Positions 27,661 to 39,318 of a stretch of 64,000 nt of DNA are shown here, one piece after another. The position numbers were made by a program, and so were the translations under genes. Source of the stretch: Burkholderiales bacterium (GTDB taxonomy: Bacteria > Pseudomonadota > Gammaproteobacteria > Burkholderiales > Burkholderiaceae_C); contig JACPUE010000004.1 in the NCBI GenBank assembly GCA_016192425.1, positions 1 through 64,000 on the forward strand, read 5' to 3'. The notes beneath the pieces were generated by a model, which saw only the letters and a program-made list of their open reading frames with translations, was not told the origin of the DNA and searched no databases. Within the stretch, counting starts at the first letter, position 1. Every line of letters begins with the position of its first letter.

Positions 27661-28701
27661 TTACTGGGCGGCCCAGGCGGCGAAGCGCTTTTCGAGCGCT
27701 TCGCCCTGGTCGGCCCAGAAGGGCACGTCAAAGCGCAGCGCATCCTTGCTGTTGGCGGGCGAGGTGGGCAGCAGGGCCTGGATCTTGGGATCGATCTTGG
27801 CCATGGCCTTGGTGTGGGTCGGGCCGTAGGAAATGTGGCGCGCATATTCGGCCTGGGCGTCGGGCGAGCTGGCCAGGGCAATGAACTTCATGGCCGCTTC
27901 CTTGTTGGCGCCGCCCTTGGGCATGACCCAGAAGTCCAGGTCGTAGATCCCGCCGGTCCAGGTGATCTTGAGGTTCTGGCCCTCGCGCTGTGCGGCGTCG
28001 ATGCGGCCGCTGAAGGCGGTGGTCATGGCCACGTCGCCCGCCACCAGGAACTGCGGGGGCAGGGCGCCGGCTTCCCACCACTGGATATGGGGCTTGAGTT
28101 CGGCCAGTTTCTTGAAGGCGCGGTCGGCGCCGTCCTTGGTGGCCAGCACCTTGTACACGTCGGCAGCCTTCACGCCGTCGGCCATGAGGGCAAATTCGAG
28201 GTTGTAGCGCGCGCCCTTGCGCATGCCGCGCTTGCCGGGGAATTTCTTCACGTCCCAGAAATCGGCCCAGCCTGCAGGGGCGGTCTTGAGCTTGTCGCCG
28301 TTGTAGGCCAGCACGGTGGACCAGACGAAGGCACCCACGCCGCATTCATGCACGGCGGCGGGCAGGTAGTCGGACTTGGCTCCGAGCTTGCTCCAGTCCA
28401 GGCGCTCGAACAGGCCTTCGTCGCAGCCGCGGCTGATGTCCGGGCCCTCGACTTCGACCACGTCCCAGGTCACCTTCTTGGCCTCGACCATGGCCTTGAT
28501 GCGGGCCTGCTCGCCGTTGTATTCCACGGTGGTGATCTTGGTGCCGGTGGACTTTTCATAGGCCTCGACAAAGGCTTTTTTCTGCGCTGCGCCGTTGGCG
28601 CCGCCAAAGTTCACGACGGTGAGGCTTTGCTGGGCCAGAACCGGGCCGGCCAGTGCGGCGGCTGCGGCCAGCACCAGGGTGCGCAGGGTGAAATGTTGCA
28701 T
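27661..28701 (-). CDS. ABC transporter substrate-binding protein, polyamine type (paralogue 2)
   Basis: A 346-residue periplasmic receptor. The signal peptide ends at PVLAQ (about residue 24). The mature part begins SLTVVNFGGANGAAQKKAF and shares most conserved blocks with the second receptor of the operon (CGVGAFVWSTVLAYN, KFPGKRGMRKGARYNLEFAL, HISYGPTHTKAM). It is the better match to a standard PotD-like length. It lies between the ATPase gene (42 bp) and the large permease (47 bp), the usual place for the principal receptor. Ligand not known; GABA, putrescine or a related amine fits gabT and gabD. Confidence 0.92.
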   Translation of the reverse strand: MQHFTLRTLVLAAAAALAGPVLAQQSLTVVNFGGANGAAQKKAFVEAYEKSTGTKITTVEYNGEQARIKAMVEAKKVTWDVVEVEGPDISRGCDEGLFERLDWSKLGAKSDYLPAAVHECGVGAFVWSTVLAYNGDKLKTAPAGWADFWDVKKFPGKRGMRKGARYNLEFALMADGVKAADVYKVLATKDGADRAFKKLAELKPHIQWWEAGALPPQFLVAGDVAMTTAFSGRIDAAQREGQNLKITWTGGIYDLDFWVMPKGGANKEAAMKFIALASSPDAQAEYARHISYGPTHTKAMAKIDPKIQALLPTSPANSKDALRFDVPFWADQGEALEKRFAAWAAQ

Positions 28702-28743
28702 GCTTGTCTCCTTGGGGTGGTTGTGAATGAACGAAGGGGGAAA

Positions 28744-29820
28744 TCAGAGATACACGCGCATGTGCTGCGGTGGCGCATGCAGGTGGACACGGTGGCCGGG
28801 CGTGGGCACGGCGCTGTGGCCCAGCGAGAGCTTGACCATGACTTCGTCCTCGCTGGGCATCTTGCAGCGCAGGCGCAGGTGGTCGCCAAAATAGATCACG
28901 TCCATCACGGTGCCGCTCACAGTGTTGGGCTGGGCGGGGTCGGCCAGTTCGATGCGCTCGGGCCGCACGCTGCACTGCACGGCATCGCCTACGGCGGCGC
29001 GGTTGACGTTGATGCCCCGCAGCCGCTCGCCGCTTTGCAGCACCACGTCGCAGGCGTCGCCGTCGGTGGCCTGCACCTTGGCCTGTAACACCGCGTTGTC
29101 GCCCACAAAGTTGGCCACGAAGCGGTTCACCGGGGTTTCGTAGAGCCGGTCCACGCGGTCGATCTGCTGGATGCGCCCGTCGTTGAACACCGCCACGCGG
29201 TCGGACATGGTGAGCGCCTCGGCCTGGTCGTGCGTGACATAGACAAAGGTCACGCCCAGGCGGCGGTGCAGGGCCTTGAGCTCGATCTGCATGTGCTCGC
29301 GCAGCTGCTTGTCGAGCGCGCCCAGGGGTTCGTCCATGAGCACGAGCTGGGGGTCGAACACCAGGGCGCGTGCCAGGGCCACGCGCTGCTGCTGGCCGCC
29401 CGACATCTGCGCCGGGTAGCGCATGCCCATGGTGCCCATTTGCACCATGTCCAGCGCGCGCTTGACCTTGGCTTCCAGCTCGGCCTGGGGAAGCTTGCGC
29501 ACCCGCAGCGGGTAGGCGATGTTCTCGGCCACCGTCATGTGCGGGAACAGGGCATAGTTCTGGAACACCATGCCGAAGTTGCGCTTGTGCGGTGGCGTGC
29601 GCGTGATGGGTTGGCCACCCAGGTAGATGTCGCCGGCCGTAGGGGACTCGAAACCGGCGAGCATCATCAGCGTGGTGGTCTTGCCTGAACCGGAGGGGCC
29701 CAGCAGCGAGAGGAACTCGCCGCGCTGGATGTCCAGGTTCAGGTCGCGCACCACCAGGCTGGTGCCGTCGTAGGTTTTTTGCACCCCTCGAAAGGTCACG
29801 AGGGCTTCGCTAGCGGTCAT
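28744..29820 (-). CDS. ABC transporter ATP-binding protein, PotA type
   Basis: A 358-residue ATPase. Walker A is LLGPSGSGKTTTLMMLAG (about residues 38-55), the signature is [17 protein letters not shown], and Walker B is QLVLMDEPLGALD. A C-terminal TOBE domain (about 280-350) follows. It energises the two permeases downstream. It is the first gene of the importer operon; its promoter region shares a two-part motif with that of gabT. The order from here is ATPase, receptor, PotB-type, PotC-type, receptor, gabD. Confidence 0.93.
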   Translation of the reverse strand: MTASEALVTFRGVQKTYDGTSLVVRDLNLDIQRGEFLSLLGPSGSGKTTTLMMLAGFESPTAGDIYLGGQPITRTPPHKRNFGMVFQNYALFPHMTVAENIAYPLRVRKLPQAELEAKVKRALDMVQMGTMGMRYPAQMSGGQQQRVALARALVFDPQLVLMDEPLGALDKQLREHMQIELKALHRRLGVTFVYVTHDQAEALTMSDRVAVFNDGRIQQIDRVDRLYETPVNRFVANFVGDNAVLQAKVQATDGDACDVVLQSGERLRGINVNRAAVGDAVQCSVRPERIELADPAQPNTVSGTVMDVIYFGDHLRLRCKMPSEDEVMVKLSLGHSAVPTPGHRVHLHAPPQHMRVYL

Positions 29821-29855
29821 GGGCAGGTGTCGGTTCGTGAAAGGGGATGGGCGCT

Positions 29856-29892
29856 ACTGTAGGCGGGGTGTCATTGCACGGACATATACAGA
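29856..29892 (-). promoter_or_regulatory. Candidate GabR-controlled promoter of the ABC importer operon
   Basis: Read on the minus strand, TCTGTATATGT is followed 19 bases later by CTACAGT. The same two elements with the same 19-base gap stand before gabT. CTACAGT contains a -10-like TACAGT, and the first element overlaps the expected -35, which suits a MocR-type activator. CTACAGT ends 36 bases before the ATPase start codon. The spacer bases are not conserved between the two sites, so the match is not just recent duplication. Confidence 0.5.
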
Positions 29893-29980
29893 AGCGGGTG
29901 CGGCGGTGGGGCACTGTGCAGCAAGCGGGGCCTCTACATAGAAACCCTTGGTACCCGCGCAGGTAGCGATTCCTCCGCAA

Positions 29981-30012
29981 TTTGCTATGTATTTGATAGC
30001 TGCTTGCGCTTG
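29981..30012. repeat. Dispersed palindromic repeat, copy 2
   Basis: On the minus strand this reads CAAGCGCAAGCAGCTATCAA then ATACATAGCAAA. It lies in the gap between gabT and the ABC importer operon, upstream of the importer promoter and downstream of gabT. It may end gabT transcripts, but no T run follows. Confidence 0.7.
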
Positions 30013-30082
30013 ATGGTATTGCGCTGGGTGCCATTTTCATGCTGATTCTAGAGGCCTTCGCCCGCCGCTGTGTGCGCTGCGT

Positions 30083-31381
30083 TCAGCCCGCCAGTGCGGC
30101 CTGCAGCGAGGCGCCGATGATGGCCAGGCCCTCATCGATCAGTGCGTTGCTGGCCGTCAGCGGCACCAGGATGCGGATGACGTTGCCGTAGGTGCCGCAG
30201 GTCAGCAGGATGAGCCCGCGCTGGGCGGCGTGGGTGGCCAGGGCCTTGGCCAGGGCGGCGTCGGGGCGGTGCGGGTTGCCGTCCTGGCACAGCTCCATGG
30301 CCACCATGGCGCCCAGGCCGCGCACCTGGGCCACGCAGCGGTGCTGCTGGGCCAGTGCCTGCAGGCCTTCCGTCAGGCGCTGGCCCACGTCTTCGGCGCG
30401 CTGCAGCAGGTTTTCCTTTTCGAACACGTCCAGCACGGCCAGCGCGGCAGCGCAGGCCAGCGGGCTGCCCGCATAGGTGCCGCCCAGGCCGCCGGGGTTG
30501 GGGGCGTCCATCACCTCGGCGCGGCCCACCACGGCAGAGATCGGGAAGCCGCCCGCCATCGACTTGGCCAGGGTGATGAGGTCGGGCGCCACGCCGCTGT
30601 GCTCGATGGCAAACCACTTGCCCGTGCGGCCCGCGCCGGTTTGCACCTCGTCGGCGATGAGCAGGATGCCGTGCTGGTCGCACACGGCGCGCAGGTGCTG
30701 CAGCAGGGCCGTGGGCGCCACGTTGAAGCCGCCTTCGCCCTGCACCGGCTCGATGATGATGGCCGCCACGCGGCTGGGCTCCACGTCGTTCTTGAACAGG
30801 GCTTCGAGCGAATCGATGGCGTCCTGCACGCTCACGCCATGCAGTTCGTTGGGGAAGCGCGCATGGAAGATCTCGGCCGGGAAGGGGCCAAAACCCGTCT
30901 TGTACGGGGCCACCTTGCCGGTCAGGCCCAGCGTCATCATCGTGCGCCCGTGGTAGCCGCCGGTAAAGGCAATCACCCCCGAGCGGCCGGTGTGGGCGCG
31001 GGCGATCTTCACGGCGTTCTCCACGGCCTCGGCGCCGGTCGTCAGGAACAGCGTCTTCTTGGCGAAATTGCCCGGCGCCTTGGCATTCAGGCGCTCGGCC
31101 AGTTCCACATAGGGCTCATAGGCCACCACCTGGAAGCAGGTGTGCGTGTAGCGGTCGAGCTGATCCTTCACGGCCTGCACCACGGCGGGGTGGCGGTGGC
31201 CGGTGTTCAGGACGGCAATGCCGCCCGCAAAGTCGATGTAGCGCTGGCCTTGAACGTCCCAGATCTCGCCGTTCTCGGCGCGGTCGATGAAGATCTGGTG
31301 CGAATGGCCCACGCCGCGGGGAACGGCGGCTTCACGGCGTGCGTACAGGGAGGCATTGCTGGGCAGGGGGTCGCGGTGCAT
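30083..31381 (-). CDS. gabT: 4-aminobutyrate aminotransferase
   Basis: A 432-residue class III PLP aminotransferase that moves the amino group of GABA to 2-oxoglutarate, giving succinate semialdehyde. TGAEAVENAVKIARAHTGR (about residues 107-125) contacts the cofactor. IADEVQTGAGRTGKWFA carries the PLP-binding Asp, and ITLAKSMAGGFPISAVVG holds the Schiff-base lysine. The ATG at MHRDPLPSNASLY is chosen because AAAGGA precedes it; the upstream codon 33 bases away has none. It is divergent from gabR, its probable regulator, and downstream genes supply the transporter and gabD. 5-aminovalerate is a possible second substrate. Confidence 0.94.
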   Translation of the reverse strand: MHRDPLPSNASLYARREAAVPRGVGHSHQIFIDRAENGEIWDVQGQRYIDFAGGIAVLNTGHRHPAVVQAVKDQLDRYTHTCFQVVAYEPYVELAERLNAKAPGNFAKKTLFLTTGAEAVENAVKIARAHTGRSGVIAFTGGYHGRTMMTLGLTGKVAPYKTGFGPFPAEIFHARFPNELHGVSVQDAIDSLEALFKNDVEPSRVAAIIIEPVQGEGGFNVAPTALLQHLRAVCDQHGILLIADEVQTGAGRTGKWFAIEHSGVAPDLITLAKSMAGGFPISAVVGRAEVMDAPNPGGLGGTYAGSPLACAAALAVLDVFEKENLLQRAEDVGQRLTEGLQALAQQHRCVAQVRGLGAMVAMELCQDGNPHRPDAALAKALATHAAQRGLILLTCGTYGNVIRILVPLTASNALIDEGLAIIGASLQAALAG

Positions 31382-31412
31382 GGAAATCCTTTGGGCTGCA
31401 AATCGTGTTGCC

Positions 31413-31497
31413 ACTGTAGAAGCCGCCCCGCGCAGCTAACATATACAGATAGCCCGCGCTTGTCTCTGCACTGTGCTGTTCAGGCTGCCTGTACAGA
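31413..31497 (-). promoter_or_regulatory. Candidate gabT promoter and GabR sites
   Basis: On the minus strand TCTGTATATGT (31439-31449) and CTACAGT (31413-31419) are separated by 19 bases, exactly as in front of the ABC importer operon. A second TCTGTA occurs at 31492-31497 inside GTCTGTACAGG, 48 bases upstream, forming a direct repeat of TCTGTA toward gabR. MocR/GabR regulators are known to bind direct repeats in the gabT-gabR gap. Assignment to this regulator is inference from position. Confidence 0.5.
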
Positions 31498-31533
31498 CAA
31501 ACCCTTGGTCGTCCCTGTTCCGCCCGCGATCCC

Positions 31534-32925
31534 ATGTTCTCTTTGAATTCCCAGTCCTCCACACCGCTGGTTCTCCAGGTGGTGGAGGGTTTCCGGCAAC
31601 TGGTCGAAGACGGCAGCCTGCGCGCCGGGGCCAAGCTGCCTTCGATCCGGCAGTTTGCCCATGCCCACGGCGTGAGCGTCTATACCGTGGTGGACGCCTA
31701 CGACCGCCTGGTGGCCCAGGGCTATTTCGTGTCGCGCCCGCACTCGGGCTTTTTTGTGCGCCGCCGTGCCGATGCGGCCCAGGCGCCTGCCGCGCCGGGC
31801 GGGCTGTTCAGCTTCGATTCCATGTGGTACATGCAGCGCATTTTCGAGAACCGCGCGCTGCGCCTCAAGCCCGGCTGCGGCTGGCTGCCGGGGGACTGGC
31901 TGTTTTCCGAAGGCGTGCGGCGCAGCCTGCGCGCGCTGGCCGCCGCCGAGGACACCGACCTGGGCGGCTACGGCGAGCCCAAGGGCTACCTGCCGCTGCG
32001 CCAGCTGGTGCGCGACCTGCTGGCCGAGCACGAGGTGGTGGCCAACGCCGAGCAGGTGCTGCTGACCCTGGGCTCCAGCCAGGCCATGGACCTGGTGGCG
32101 CGCCATCTGGTGCGCCCTGGCGACCCGGTGCTGGTGGACGAGCCGGGCTATGCCAACCTGCTGTCTTCGCTGCGCTTTCTGGGCGCACGCCTGGTGGGTG
32201 CGCCGCGCACGCCGCAGGGCTACGACCTCGATGCCCTGGAGGCACGGGTGCAGGAGCACCGCCCCAAGGTCTTCTTCACCCAGCCCCGGCTGCAAAGCCC
32301 CACGGGATCGACCGCGCAGGTGGCCCACCTGTACCGCCTGCTGCAACTGGCCGAGAAGTACGACTTCGTGGTGGTCGAGAACGACATCTACGCCGACCTC
32401 GACCCCGAGCCCCGCCCCTCGCTGGCCAGCCTGGACCAGTTGCGCCGCGTGGTGTACATCAGCAGCTTTTCCAAGACCATCTCGCCCAACATCCGCGTGG
32501 GCTACCTGGCCGCGCAGCCCGACCTGCTGGAAGAACTGGGACGGCTGAAGATGATTTCCGGCCTCACCTCGTCCGAGTTCACCGAGCGCCTGGCCTACGG
32601 CGCCCTGCTGGACGGGCGCTGGCGCAAGCACACCAAGTCGCTGCGCGACCGCCTGGCCGTGGCCCAGCAGCGCGTGGCCTCGCAACTGCTGGACCAGGGG
32701 TTCACCTTGTTTGCCGAGCCCAAGGCCGGCATGCTGCTGTGGGCCAGCCACCCGGCCATCGCCAATGCCACCGAACTGGCCTACAAGGCTGCCGAGCAGG
32801 ACATCCTGCTCGGGCCGGGGCATTTGTTCACCCTGGAACTGCAGCCCAGCCCGTGGATGCGCTTCAACGTCGCGCATTGCCAGGACGAGGCCTTGTTCGC
32901 CTTCCTGCGCAGCCAGACCCTCTAA
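31534..32925 (+). CDS. gabR: MocR/GabR family regulator (GntR HTH fused to aminotransferase fold)
   Basis: A 463-residue MocR protein. Residues about 5-70 form a GntR winged helix (LRAGAKLPSIRQFAHAHGVS). Residues about 110-460 form a type I aminotransferase fold with PLP site features: NDIYADLD, and the lysine in SFSKTISPNIRVGYL, expected to bind PLP. In B. subtilis GabR, GABA and PLP trigger activation of gabT and gabD. The divergent position to gabT, plus the shared promoter motif of gabT and the importer operon, supports the same role. The symbol is by analogy. Codon use is very GC-rich. Confidence 0.88.
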   Translation: MFSLNSQSSTPLVLQVVEGFRQLVEDGSLRAGAKLPSIRQFAHAHGVSVYTVVDAYDRLVAQGYFVSRPHSGFFVRRRADAAQAPAAPGGLFSFDSMWYMQRIFENRALRLKPGCGWLPGDWLFSEGVRRSLRALAAAEDTDLGGYGEPKGYLPLRQLVRDLLAEHEVVANAEQVLLTLGSSQAMDLVARHLVRPGDPVLVDEPGYANLLSSLRFLGARLVGAPRTPQGYDLDALEARVQEHRPKVFFTQPRLQSPTGSTAQVAHLYRLLQLAEKYDFVVVENDIYADLDPEPRPSLASLDQLRRVVYISSFSKTISPNIRVGYLAAQPDLLEELGRLKMISGLTSSEFTERLAYGALLDGRWRKHTKSLRDRLAVAQQRVASQLLDQGFTLFAEPKAGMLLWASHPAIANATELAYKAAEQDILLGPGHLFTLELQPSPWMRFNVAHCQDEALFAFLRSQTL

Positions 32926-32995
32926 AATGCGCGGTTCGCCTGCGGTTTTTGCATCCCAGGCTTGAGCGCCGCCGTTCCCCACCCAAGACCACGCC

Positions 32996-35625
<2,630 letters not shown>

Positions 35626-35629
<4 letters not shown>

Positions 35630-36483
35630 CGGTGCTGGGGTGGGCCTTATGGGCCGCTGTGCAGGCAGCGCCAGCTGCCACTCCGTCTGTGCCAGTACCC
35701 GTGCAGGTTGCCAGCCTGCGAGCGGCAGAAACGGAAGATGCCGTCAAGCTGCGCGCCTGGTGGTATCCCGTGGCCAGTGCGCGCCCGGCACCTGCCGTGG
35801 TGCTGTTGCATGGCTGTGGCGGCATGCTCAATGAACGCGGGGAACCCTCTGCCAAAACACGCGAGTACGCAGACCTGCTCAACGGGCATGGCTGGCATGT
35901 GCTGGCGCTGGATTCGCTGACTGTGCGCGGCGAGAAAGAGCTGTGCACCCAGCGCATTGGCACGCGCAAGGTCACCATGGCCGAGCGCCGCAAGGACGCC
36001 CTGGGCGCTTTGCAATGGCTTGCTGCCCAGCCCCAGGTGAATGCATCGCGCCTGGCGCTGTTGGGCTGGTCCAACGGCGGCAGCACGGTATTGGCGGCCA
36101 ACAACCGGTCCCACCCGCTGGTGGACGGCTTTGCCGTGCGGCCCCGGCTGGCGGCGGCCTTTTACCCAGGGTGCGAGGCCGATCTGCGGCGAGGCTACCG
36201 GCCTGCATCCGACACCTTGCTGCTGGTGGGGCTGGCCGATGACTGGACGCCTGCCGCGCCTTGCCAGCAACTTGAAACCTCCGGCCCGCCAAGCGTGAAG
36301 GCGCTGGCCTATGAGGGCGCCCACCACGGGTTTGATGGCAAGTCCCCCGTGCGCCTGCGCACCGATGTGCCCAATGGTGTGCATCCCGGCGCTGGGGTGC
36401 ATGTGGGGGGCAACCCTGCCGCGCGGCAGGCGGCGCAGCAAGCCCTGGTGCAGGCCCTGGAAAATGCCTTTGCAGCGCCTTGA
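35626..36483 (+). CDS. Dienelactone hydrolase-like alpha/beta hydrolase, probably exported
   Basis: A 285-residue alpha/beta hydrolase of the DLH type. The nucleophile elbow is LGWSNGGS (about residues 146-153), and the catalytic His is in [10 protein letters not shown] (about 227-236). The first 15-17 residues are hydrophobic and end in AAPA, a likely but weakly charged signal peptide. There is no ATG; TTG at 35626 overlaps the alaS stop codon (TTGA), and GTG at 35632 is an alternative. The overlap suggests translational coupling with alaS. The substrate is unknown; exported DLH-like proteins are common hypothetical hydrolases. Confidence 0.75.
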
Positions 36484-36504
36484 GGGGCGCTCTGGGTTGC
36501 TGGG

Positions 36505-37554
36505 CTAGAACAGTTCCACGTCGTCGTTGCTGACCTGCTTGGTCTGCAGCAGGCCTGCGGCCACCAGGTCGTCGTAGTAGCGCACCTGGTTGCGGCCGTT
36601 TTCCTTGGCGAAGTACAAGGCCTGGTCGGCGCGGCCCAGTACCTCCACGGGCGAACCGTTTTCGGCCGAGACAAAGCCTACGCTCACGGTGACCTGGCCG
36701 ACCTGCGGGAAGTAGTAGTCTTCAACGTTTTTGCGGAAGCGGTTGAACACCTTGTGCGCCGTGGCCAGGCTGGTGGAGCGCAGCAGCACCACGAACTCCT
36801 CGCCGCCGAAGCGGAAGATGCGGTCGTGGCTGCGAAAGGACGAGCGCAGGATATTGGCCACCAGGATCAGCACCTCGTCGCCGTACAGGTGGCCGAAACG
36901 GTCGTTCACCATCTTGAAGTGGTCGATGTCCACCACGGCCAGCCATTGCTTGGCGGCCCCCTCCGATCCTTGTTCGGCCTCGTCGCGGGGCAGCTCCAGC
37001 GCCATGGATCCCGAGGCCTCGTGCGCTGCGGCGCGGGCAAACTGCTCGTCGAAGGTTTTGCGGTTGAACAGCCCGGTCAGCGCATCGCGCTCGCTGTAGT
37101 CCAGCAGGCTCTGGTAGTTCTGGAACACCTGGAAGACGCTGGTGATGGTCTCGATCTTTTGCGCCGAGAACGGGCGTGCCTGGATCACCTCCAGGCAGGA
37201 GTGCACCTTGTCGTTCATCCACACGGGCAGCCACAGGGCGTGGCGCCCTTTGCCCAGCATGGCCACGGCACGGGGGGCCTGGTTCTGCAGGCATTCGTGC
37301 AGCGCGGGCAAGTCGGCCACGCGCATGCGATGGGGGTCCGATTGGGCCTCGGTGCCTGCGCTGAGCCATTGGCCCTTGCCGTCCATCCAGGTGCGGGGCC
37401 GACAGTATTGCTCGCCGTCCAGCAAGAACACTTCCAGCGACCGCACCTGCAGCATGCCGCTGAACGATTGCAGCGTGGAGAGCACCGAAACCTCCAGCCG
37501 CAGGTGGTCGCGGTGACCGGTCATTTCGACCAGGTTTTGCAGAATGGGTTTCAT
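36505..37554 (-). CDS. GAF-GGDEF diguanylate cyclase
   Basis: A 349-residue protein with an N-terminal GAF-like sensor (about residues 20-155) and a C-terminal GGDEF domain (about 175-335). The active site is FGGEEFVVLL, and an inhibitory I-site RSHD lies exactly five residues before it, so a working, product-inhibited c-di-GMP synthase is expected. DALTGLFNRKTFDEQF begins the domain. There are no membrane segments, so it is cytoplasmic. It is upstream of trmB on the opposite end of a 19-bp gap, both on the minus strand, with trmB transcribed first. Confidence 0.92.
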   Translation of the reverse strand: MKPILQNLVEMTGHRDHLRLEVSVLSTLQSFSGMLQVRSLEVFLLDGEQYCRPRTWMDGKGQWLSAGTEAQSDPHRMRVADLPALHECLQNQAPRAVAMLGKGRHALWLPVWMNDKVHSCLEVIQARPFSAQKIETITSVFQVFQNYQSLLDYSERDALTGLFNRKTFDEQFARAAAHEASGSMALELPRDEAEQGSEGAAKQWLAVVDIDHFKMVNDRFGHLYGDEVLILVANILRSSFRSHDRIFRFGGEEFVVLLRSTSLATAHKVFNRFRKNVEDYYFPQVGQVTVSVGFVSAENGSPVEVLGRADQALYFAKENGRNQVRYYDDLVAAGLLQTKQVSNDDVELF

Positions 37555-37573
37555 GGGAGCGGGCTCCTGCGGT

Positions 37574-38335
37574 TCATGCGCGGCGCTGGAACACCAGGTC
37601 CCAGACGCCGTGGCCCAGACGCAGTCCGCGGTTTTCGAACTTGGTCAGCGGGCGGTAGTCGGGCTTGTCGGCATAGCCCTGGGCGGTGTTGGCGAGCATG
37701 GGCTCGGCACCCAGCACCTCCAGCATCTGTTCGGCGTAAGGCTGCCAGTCGGTGGCGCAGTGGATGTAGCCGCCAGGGCGCAGGCGCGCGGCGAGCTTGG
37801 CCACCAGGGGCGGTTGGATCAGGCGGCGCTTGTTGTGCCGGGTTTTGTGCCAGGGGTCGGGGAAGAACACATGCACGCCCGAGAGGCTTGCGGGTGCGAG
37901 CATGTGGTCTATGACCTCGACCGCATCGTGCTGCAGGATGCGGATGTTCTGCAGCCCTTGTTCGCCAATGCGCTTGAGCAGGGCGCCCACGCCGGGTTCG
38001 TGTACTTCGCAGCAGAGGAAGTTGTCCTCTGGGCGCACGCGGGCGATGTGGGCAGTGGCCTCGCCCATGCCGAAGCCGATTTCGAGGATCAGCGGCGCCT
38101 CGCGCCCAAAGGCGGCGGGCGCATCGAGCAGCGTGGCGGCATAGGGCAGGATGAAACGCTGCCCGAAGTCGGCAAAGGCCTTGGCCTGGCCTGTGGTGGT
38201 GCGGCCTGCGCGGCGCACAAAGCTCTTGATGGTCTTGGGGTGGAGAACGCCCTCGGGCGCGCTGCCTGGCGCTGCAGCGCCGGCCTGCGGCGGTGCAGAT
38301 ACGGCGGGCGCCAGCAGGGTGGGGGCTGGATGCAT
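37574..38335 (-). CDS. trmB: tRNA (guanine-N7-)-methyltransferase
   Basis: A 253-residue Rossmann methyltransferase that puts the 7-methyl group on G46 of tRNAs. The SAM site is [16 protein letters not shown] (about residues 82-97). The family motif is [18 protein letters not shown] (about 153-170). The C-terminal tail LVFQRRA is typical. The first 30 residues are an alanine/proline-rich extension often seen in this group. ATG at 38335 is used; a GTG four codons earlier is possible. It is 8 bp downstream of gluQ, so the two tRNA-modification genes are likely co-transcribed. Confidence 0.95.
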   Translation of the reverse strand: MHPAPTLLAPAVSAPPQAGAAAPGSAPEGVLHPKTIKSFVRRAGRTTTGQAKAFADFGQRFILPYAATLLDAPAAFGREAPLILEIGFGMGEATAHIARVRPEDNFLCCEVHEPGVGALLKRIGEQGLQNIRILQHDAVEVIDHMLAPASLSGVHVFFPDPWHKTRHNKRRLIQPPLVAKLAARLRPGGYIHCATDWQPYAEQMLEVLGAEPMLANTAQGYADKPDYRPLTKFENRGLRLGHGVWDLVFQRRA

Positions 38336-38343
38336 GGTTTCGG

Positions 38344-39318
38344 TCACGATGCCCGATTGTAGAGAGGTGCCCAGGCCTTGGCCCACTGCGCAAGCGCCTG
38401 GGCCAGCGTGGTGTTGTGGGGATGCACCAGTGGCGGCAGCCCGAGCACGGCAGCAGCCTGTCCCAGTGCGGCCAATGGGTCGTCCAGCTCCAGCGGTGCG
38501 GCGCCGTGTTGCTTGGAGAGTTTTTCGCCGTCGCTGCCGCGCACCAGCGGTGTGTGCAGGTAGTGCGGGGTGGGCACGCCCAGTGCGTGCTGCAGCAGCA
38601 TCTGGCGCGGGGTGTTGTCGGCCAGGTCTTCGCCGCGCACGATGTGGGTGATGTGCTGCGCGGCGTCGTCCACCACCACGGCCAGCTGGTAGGCCCACAG
38701 GCCGTCGGCCCGCAGGAGCACGAAGTCGCCCACGCTCTGCGCTACGTCCTGCTGCTGGGGGCCCAGGCGCCGGTCGTGCCAGTGCAGGTTGCCGTTTGCT
38801 ATAAAAAAAGGAGCGGCTTGCGCTTGTTCATCGGGCGCTGGAGGCCATTTTTGTATGTAACCCGTGGTGGCAAAGCGCCAGGCGCGGGGGCTGCGGCCCT
38901 GCAGGCCCAGGCGGCAGGTGCCGGGGTAGGGCAGGCCCGCGTGGCGTGCGCGCTGGTGCCCGGCGGCCAGCAGTGCGGCTTCGATGTCCTTGCGGCTGCA
39001 GGCGCAGGGGTAGGCCAGGCCGCCTTGCACCAGGCGGTCCAGCGCCTGCTGGTAGCTGCCGCCGCGGGTGGATTGCCAGACTGGCGGTTCGTCGGGCACC
39101 AGGCCGCAGGCGGCGAGTTGGGCCAGGATGTGCTCGCCCGCACCCGGCTGGCAGCGCGGGGTGTCCACGTCTTCGATGCGCACCAGCCAGCGGCCGCCAG
39201 GGTGGGCGCGCGCGTCCAGCCAACTGGCCAGGGCGGCCACGAGCGAGCCCGCATGCAAGGGGCCGGTGGGAGAAGGAGCAAACCGGCCGGTGTAAGGTCC
39301 TGGCTCTGCCAGGCTCAT
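38344..39318 (-). CDS. gluQ: Glutamyl-Q tRNA(Asp) synthetase, with in-frame insert
   Basis: A 324-residue truncated GluRS-like enzyme that attaches glutamate to queuosine 34 of tRNA-Asp. It has the HIGH-like [14 protein letters not shown] (about residues 12-25), the zinc ligands CACS and YPGTC in the middle, and the KMSKS-like GEKLSKQ. It lacks an anticodon-binding domain, as expected for GluQ-RS. An insertion of about 20 residues (around [20 protein letters not shown]) interrupts the normally short link before [11 protein letters not shown]. At DNA level the insert contains a copy of the dispersed repeat. ATG at 39318 overlaps the stop of the flavoprotein gene (ATGA). Confidence 0.93.
   Translation of the reverse strand: MSLAEPGPYTGRFAPSPTGPLHAGSLVAALASWLDARAHPGGRWLVRIEDVDTPRCQPGAGEHILAQLAACGLVPDEPPVWQSTRGGSYQQALDRLVQGGLAYPCACSRKDIEAALLAAGHQRARHAGLPYPGTCRLGLQGRSPRAWRFATTGYIQKWPPAPDEQAQAAPFFIANGNLHWHDRRLGPQQQDVAQSVGDFVLLRADGLWAYQLAVVVDDAAQHITHIVRGEDLADNTPRQMLLQHALGVPTPHYLHTPLVRGSDGEKLSKQHGAAPLELDDPLAALGQAAAVLGLPPLVHPHNTTLAQALAQWAKAWAPLYNRAS
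38795..38826. repeat. Dispersed repeat copy inside gluQ
   Basis: TTTGCTATAAAAAAAGGAGC followed by GGCTTGCGCTTG matches the ends of the intergenic repeats (TTTGCTAT...GCTTGCGCTTG). It is translated in frame as part of the extra segment of GluQ-RS. The A-rich centre has no equal in the surrounding GC-rich gene. Confidence 0.6.

Noticed and set aside
38344-39318. Full glutamyl-tRNA synthetase
   Set aside because: Only 324 residues, with the CxC...YxxxC zinc site and no anticodon-binding domain, which identifies GluQ-RS.
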